DNA of 7,904 bases, taken from Bacteroidota bacterium. Its GTDB lineage: Bacteria; Bacteroidota; Bacteroidia; Bacteroidales; SZUA-534. Location of the stretch: NCBI GenBank assembly GCA_020047835.1, contig JAIFNJ010000238.1:1-7904 (forward strand), given 5' to 3'. The translations under genes were made by a program, and so were the position numbers. The notes under the pieces are model-generated. The model did no database searches. It was not told where the DNA came from and worked only from the letters and a program-made list of their open reading frames with translations. Positions 4,982 through 7,904 of this stretch are shown here, piece by piece; within the stretch, counting starts at the first letter, position 1, and the number at the start of each line of letters is the position of its first letter.

Positions 4982-7486
4982 TCATTTGATTTTAAAAGGT
5001 TTTACTTTCCAAATATTTTCGCAATAATCCTGAATGGAACGGTCGGACGAGAATTTACCCATTCTTGCCACATTCAGAATTGCCTTTCGGTTCCATTCTG
5101 TTGGGTTTTTCCATGTTTCTGCTACTAAATCCTGACAGGCAACATACAACGAATAGTCTGCCATCAGCATGTATGGATCGTGCCACAACAAATTATCAGT
5201 AATAGGTTTAAACAGGTCGCAGTCGCCTTTGGAGAAATAGCCGGAATTAATGGTGTTGATTACTTCACGCAATTCGTCGTTATGATTGTATATAAAGTGC
5301 GGATTGTATCCGTTGTGCTTTGTTTCATCCACCTGAGCGGCTGTTAGTCCAAACAGGAAGAAATTAGCATCACCTACTTCTTCCCTTATTTCTACATTGG
5401 CTCCATCAAGTGTACCAATGGTGAGGGCTCCATTCATGGAAAATTTCATGTTGCCGGTACCGCTAGCCTCTTTGCCAGCTGTGGATATCTGCTCCGAAAG
5501 GTCGGCTGCCGGGTAAATATGTTGTGCATTGGTTACGTTAAAATCGGGAAAGAAAACCACCTTGAGTCGGTCTTTAACATCTGGGTCGCTGTTTACCACA
5601 TCGCCTACCGAATTAATCAGCTTAATTATGAGTTTAGCAGTATAGTATCCGGGAGCTGCTTTACCACCAAAGATGAAGGTCCGGGGAGCGATATCGATGT
5701 TAGGGTTTTGCTTTAGGCGTAAATACTGGGTAATGATATTTAGCACATTCAGGTGTTGCCTTTTATACTCATGAATTCGCTTTACCTGAATATCGAATAG
5801 GGAAGCTGGATTAACGATTATTCCTGTCCGTTCTTTGATTAATGTTGCCAAGTGCTTTTTATTCTCCAGTTTTACATTCCGGAATTGTTCCCTAAAGGAG
5901 GCGTCATCGGCAAACGGCTCCAACTTACGCAGCTCATCAAGCTTACCGGGCCACTTATCGCCAATGGAATCGGTAATTAGTTTGGTTAATCCCGGATTAC
6001 TCAATACCACAAAGCGACGTGGCGTTACTCCGTTGGTAACATTATGGAATCGTTCCGGGTACATTTCTACCCAATCGGGTAATACTTGCTGCTTAAGCAG
6101 GTCGGTGTGCAGGGCTGCCACTCCATTAATAGCGCCACTTCCAGCACAAGCCAGATTGGCCATACGTATGTATTTATCTCCCGCCTCATCAATGATTGAC
6201 ATTCGCGAAAGTTTACCCAAATCACCCGGAAACCGGATGCTTACTTCATTCAGGAAGCGGTAATTAATTTCATAAATAATGTCAAGTACCCGTGGTATCA
6301 GGTATGCAAAGAGGCCTACCGACCATTTTTCCAATGCCTCGGGAAGCAACGTGTGATTGGTATAGCTGAATGTTTTGCATGTGGTATTCCAAGCAGTATC
6401 CCAATCAATATGGTATTCATCCACCAATATGCGCATGAGTTCAGCAACTGACACGGATGGATGTGTATCATTCAATTGTATGGCCCACCGCTGATGAAAT
6501 TCCTGTGGCTTGCCTTCAAATCGCAGGTGTATCCGCATCATATCCTGCAAAGAGCAGGAAACAAAGAAGTATTGTTGTTTTAAACGCAGCTTTTTCCCTT
6601 CCATCATTTCATCGTTGGGATACAATACTTTGCTAATATTTTCGGATTTTACTTTATACTCCACCGCCTTATAATAATCACCCTGATTGAAGGATGAAAA
6701 GTCGAAGGATTCCTCGGCTTCAGACTTCCACAAGCGAAGAAAATTACAAGAGTGCACCTGATATCCCATAATAGGAGTATCGTAGGGTATTCCGGTCACC
6801 ATGTAAGCGGGTTTCCACCGATAACATTTACTGCCTTCCTCATTTGTATAGGTTTCCGTGTGACCTCCGAAATTGACATTTACTAAAAGCTCGGGCCTGG
6901 CACTTTCCCAAGGGTTTCCTTTTCGCAACCATTTGTCGGTTTTTTCAACCTGCCAGCCATCGCGTATTTCCTGATCGAAGATGCCAAACTCATAACGAAT
7001 TCCATAACCAATGGCGGGTATCTGTTGCGAAGCCAGCGAATCAATATAACAAGCAGCCAAGCGTCCTAAGCCACCATTTCCAAGCCCGGGTTCTTCTTCC
7101 TGTGCCATAATTTCATCGAAATCAAAACCAAGCTCTTCAACGGCCTGTTTCATGGCATCAAAAATATTCAAGGAAATTAAATTGACGCCCAGCTGTGGAC
7201 CCATAAGAAACTCGGCAGACAGATAACTTACCAACCGCACATTATTATCAAACACAGCATTCATGGTTTTATGTTCCCGTTGGAGGAGCCTATCGCGAAC
7301 AGTATATGAAACAGCCATGTACAACCCATTCAATGAAGTATTTACAATGTTTCGGCCCTGTTGGTAAAACAAATGTTCCATAACTGCCTGTTTCAGGGAA
7401 TCAACGTCCATGCCGGAGCGCACATCTATGCTGGGTATAGGGGCACTTGTTGGATTCTTATCGGTAGTATTAGTCTTTTTTGCCAT
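4982..7486 (-). CDS. glgP: Glycogen/starch phosphorylase
   Basis: Cytoplasmic GT35 enzyme that releases glucose-1-phosphate from alpha-1,4-glucan ends using inorganic phosphate and pyridoxal phosphate. The 834-residue length is that of classical glycogen phosphorylases, and the sequence is collinear with the family from end to end. Visible signatures are EEPGLGNGGLGRLAACYIDS (131-150), QLNDTHPS (337-344), TNHTLLPEALEKW (376-388) and FHNVTNGVTPRR (480-491). VKRIHEYKRQHLN (568-580) and the PLP site EASGTGNMKFSMNG (673-686), with the Schiff-base lysine at K681, complete the set. The first 20 or so residues are a Lys/Thr/Pro-rich tail with no signal peptide. The ATG at 7486-7484 is the first residue of this tail; a slightly later start would not affect the core. 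It stands alone: the gap to rsgA is 194 bases and no other glycogen genes are in view. It stops with TGA at 4984-4982. Confidence 0.97.
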   Translation of the reverse strand: MAKKTNTTDKNPTSAPIPSIDVRSGMDVDSLKQAVMEHLFYQQGRNIVNTSLNGLYMAVSYTVRDRLLQREHKTMNAVFDNNVRLVSYLSAEFLMGPQLGVNLISLNIFDAMKQAVEELGFDFDEIMAQEEEPGLGNGGLGRLAACYIDSLASQQIPAIGYGIRYEFGIFDQEIRDGWQVEKTDKWLRKGNPWESARPELLVNVNFGGHTETYTNEEGSKCYRWKPAYMVTGIPYDTPIMGYQVHSCNFLRLWKSEAEESFDFSSFNQGDYYKAVEYKVKSENISKVLYPNDEMMEGKKLRLKQQYFFVSCSLQDMMRIHLRFEGKPQEFHQRWAIQLNDTHPSVSVAELMRILVDEYHIDWDTAWNTTCKTFSYTNHTLLPEALEKWSVGLFAYLIPRVLDIIYEINYRFLNEVSIRFPGDLGKLSRMSIIDEAGDKYIRMANLACAGSGAINGVAALHTDLLKQQVLPDWVEMYPERFHNVTNGVTPRRFVVLSNPGLTKLITDSIGDKWPGKLDELRKLEPFADDASFREQFRNVKLENKKHLATLIKERTGIIVNPASLFDIQVKRIHEYKRQHLNVLNIITQYLRLKQNPNIDIAPRTFIFGGKAAPGYYTAKLIIKLINSVGDVVNSDPDVKDRLKVVFFPDFNVTNAQHIYPAADLSEQISTAGKEASGTGNMKFSMNGALTIGTLDGANVEIREEVGDANFFLFGLTAAQVDETKHNGYNPHFIYNHNDELREVINTINSGYFSKGDCDLFKPITDNLLWHDPYMLMADYSLYVACQDLVAETWKNPTEWNRKAILNVARMGKFSSDRSIQDYCENIWKVKPFKIK

Positions 7487-7533
7487 GACCTATCTTTTTA
7501 AAGGTTTCGTTTTGAATGCTTAAAACAGAAAGG

Positions 7534-7541
7534 AAAAGGTA
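7534..7541 (-). promoter_or_regulatory. Possible weak -7 element upstream of glgP
   Basis: On the minus strand, TACCTTTT resembles the Bacteroidota -7 consensus TAnnTTTG with the last base mismatched. It lies 47 bases before the glgP ATG. No convincing TTTG -33 box is at the expected distance. The rest of the 7487-7680 gap shows no RNA gene, no strong hairpin and no terminator that I can support. Confidence 0.2.
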
Positions 7542-7680
7542 CGAAAAAATTTTCTCTTTATCGGGTGAGGAATGATTTCTATTTTCGTGTCCGCTTTATT
7601 GTTTATGGCTTGGGTGAATAGTTTATTGTCGTGCTGATGATTATTGAAGTTCAAGTTTTTATATACAGTCTTTGTTTTAA

Positions 7681-7904
7681 TTAGTCCTTATTTTTCTTCA
7701 TATCCTTTTTATAATTCTTCATGAATTTACCAAATTCTTTATCTTTCTTTCGGCTTTCGGCAAGGGTTGATTCAAAGTGTGCTTTTTCTTTTTCCATTTT
7801 CAGGTAGTTATCATAGGTAGCTTTTTCTATTTCTCCATTTTCAATAGCTTCCAATACGGAACAACCGACCTCATTGGTGTGGGTACAATCTTTGAACCTA
7901 CAAT
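7681..7904 (-). CDS. rsgA: Ribosome small subunit-dependent GTPase A, C-terminal end (5' part outside window)
   Basis: The frame is open from the right edge (first full codon at 7902-7900) to TAA at 7683-7681, giving 73 C-terminal residues. It begins with CRFKDCTHTNEVGCSVLEA, which has the zinc-binding pattern C-x4-C-x-H-x5-C of RsgA (YjeQ), followed by the usual GEI...Y.NYLKM helix and a Lys-rich tail (KKDKEFGKFMKNYKKDMKK). RsgA is a circularly permuted GTPase that binds the 30S subunit in late ribosome maturation. The zinc-finger/helical domain seen here contacts the ribosome; the OB-fold and GTPase domains lie beyond the window. Although on the same strand as glgP, it lies 194 bases upstream, so co-transcription is not evident. 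I see no clear terminator after its stop. Confidence 0.92.
   Translation of the reverse strand, partial: CRFKDCTHTNEVGCSVLEAIENGEIEKATYDNYLKMEKEKAHFESTLAESRKKDKEFGKFMKNYKKDMKKNKD

Noticed and set aside
4808..5128. 106-residue open frame on the + strand across the glgP-DUF433 gap
   Set aside because: It overlaps the start of DUF433 and the conserved end of glgP in antisense. The hydrophobic stretch comes from A/T-rich DNA, and no family is recognisable.
5835..6263. 142-residue open frame on the + strand
   Set aside because: It is antisense to conserved glgP sequence, is Ser/Arg-rich as expected for a shadow frame, and has no domain.
7595..7629. TTTATTGT repeated twice (7595-7602 and 7622-7629) upstream of glgP
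   Set aside because: Eight-base A/T-rich words recur by chance in such DNA, and there are only two copies with no regular structure, so it is not a CRISPR or a supported operator pair.
7644..7655. TTGAAGTTCAAG palindrome-like stretch after rsgA
   Set aside because: The arms are separated by one base, so it cannot form an RNA hairpin, and the neighbouring T-run is on the wrong side for the minus-strand rsgA transcript.

Overview
The window looks like chromosomal DNA of a Bacteroidota bacterium, probably a pigmented environmental lineage. Gene content points that way: a bacterial CrtZ-type carotene hydroxylase, a fused two-half membrane lycopene cyclase, and a PbpC with a BiPBP-type C-terminal tail. 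None of the visible starts has a convincing Shine-Dalgarno sequence (leaders are A/T-rich), and one TAnnTTTG box, the Bacteroidota -7 promoter element, lies upstream of a gene start. I cannot name a genus.

Positions 1-1888 (+ strand) hold the end of a carotenoid operon. It contains crtZ (5' end outside the window), a lycopene cyclase (crtYcd type) and a small exported TPR protein, separated by 3 and 9 bases. The two enzymes would convert lycopene to beta-carotene and then to zeaxanthin. The role of the TPR protein is unknown.

Positions 1889-4848 (- strand) hold an apparent three-gene unit, transcribed from right to left. A DUF433 antitoxin-like gene overlaps a DUF5615 PIN-like toxin gene by 4 bases (ATGA). 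The toxin-like gene is followed with zero spacing, and in the same reading frame, by pbpC (penicillin-binding protein 1C), which must start at TTG. The pbpC stop abuts the TPR gene stop in a convergent arrangement with no intergenic base.

Positions 4982-7486 (- strand) hold a complete glycogen/starch phosphorylase (glgP). Positions 7681-7904 (- strand) hold the C-terminal end of rsgA, the 30S-maturation GTPase, recognised by its zinc-binding motif. The two larger gaps, 4849-4981 and 7487-7680, hold only candidate promoter elements and weak inverted repeats.

Most of the window is ordinary housekeeping and pigment metabolism. I do not see a clearly undescribed system. The points most worth a second look are the toxin-antitoxin-like pair fused head-to-tail onto a cell-wall gene, and the exported TPR protein in the carotenoid operon.
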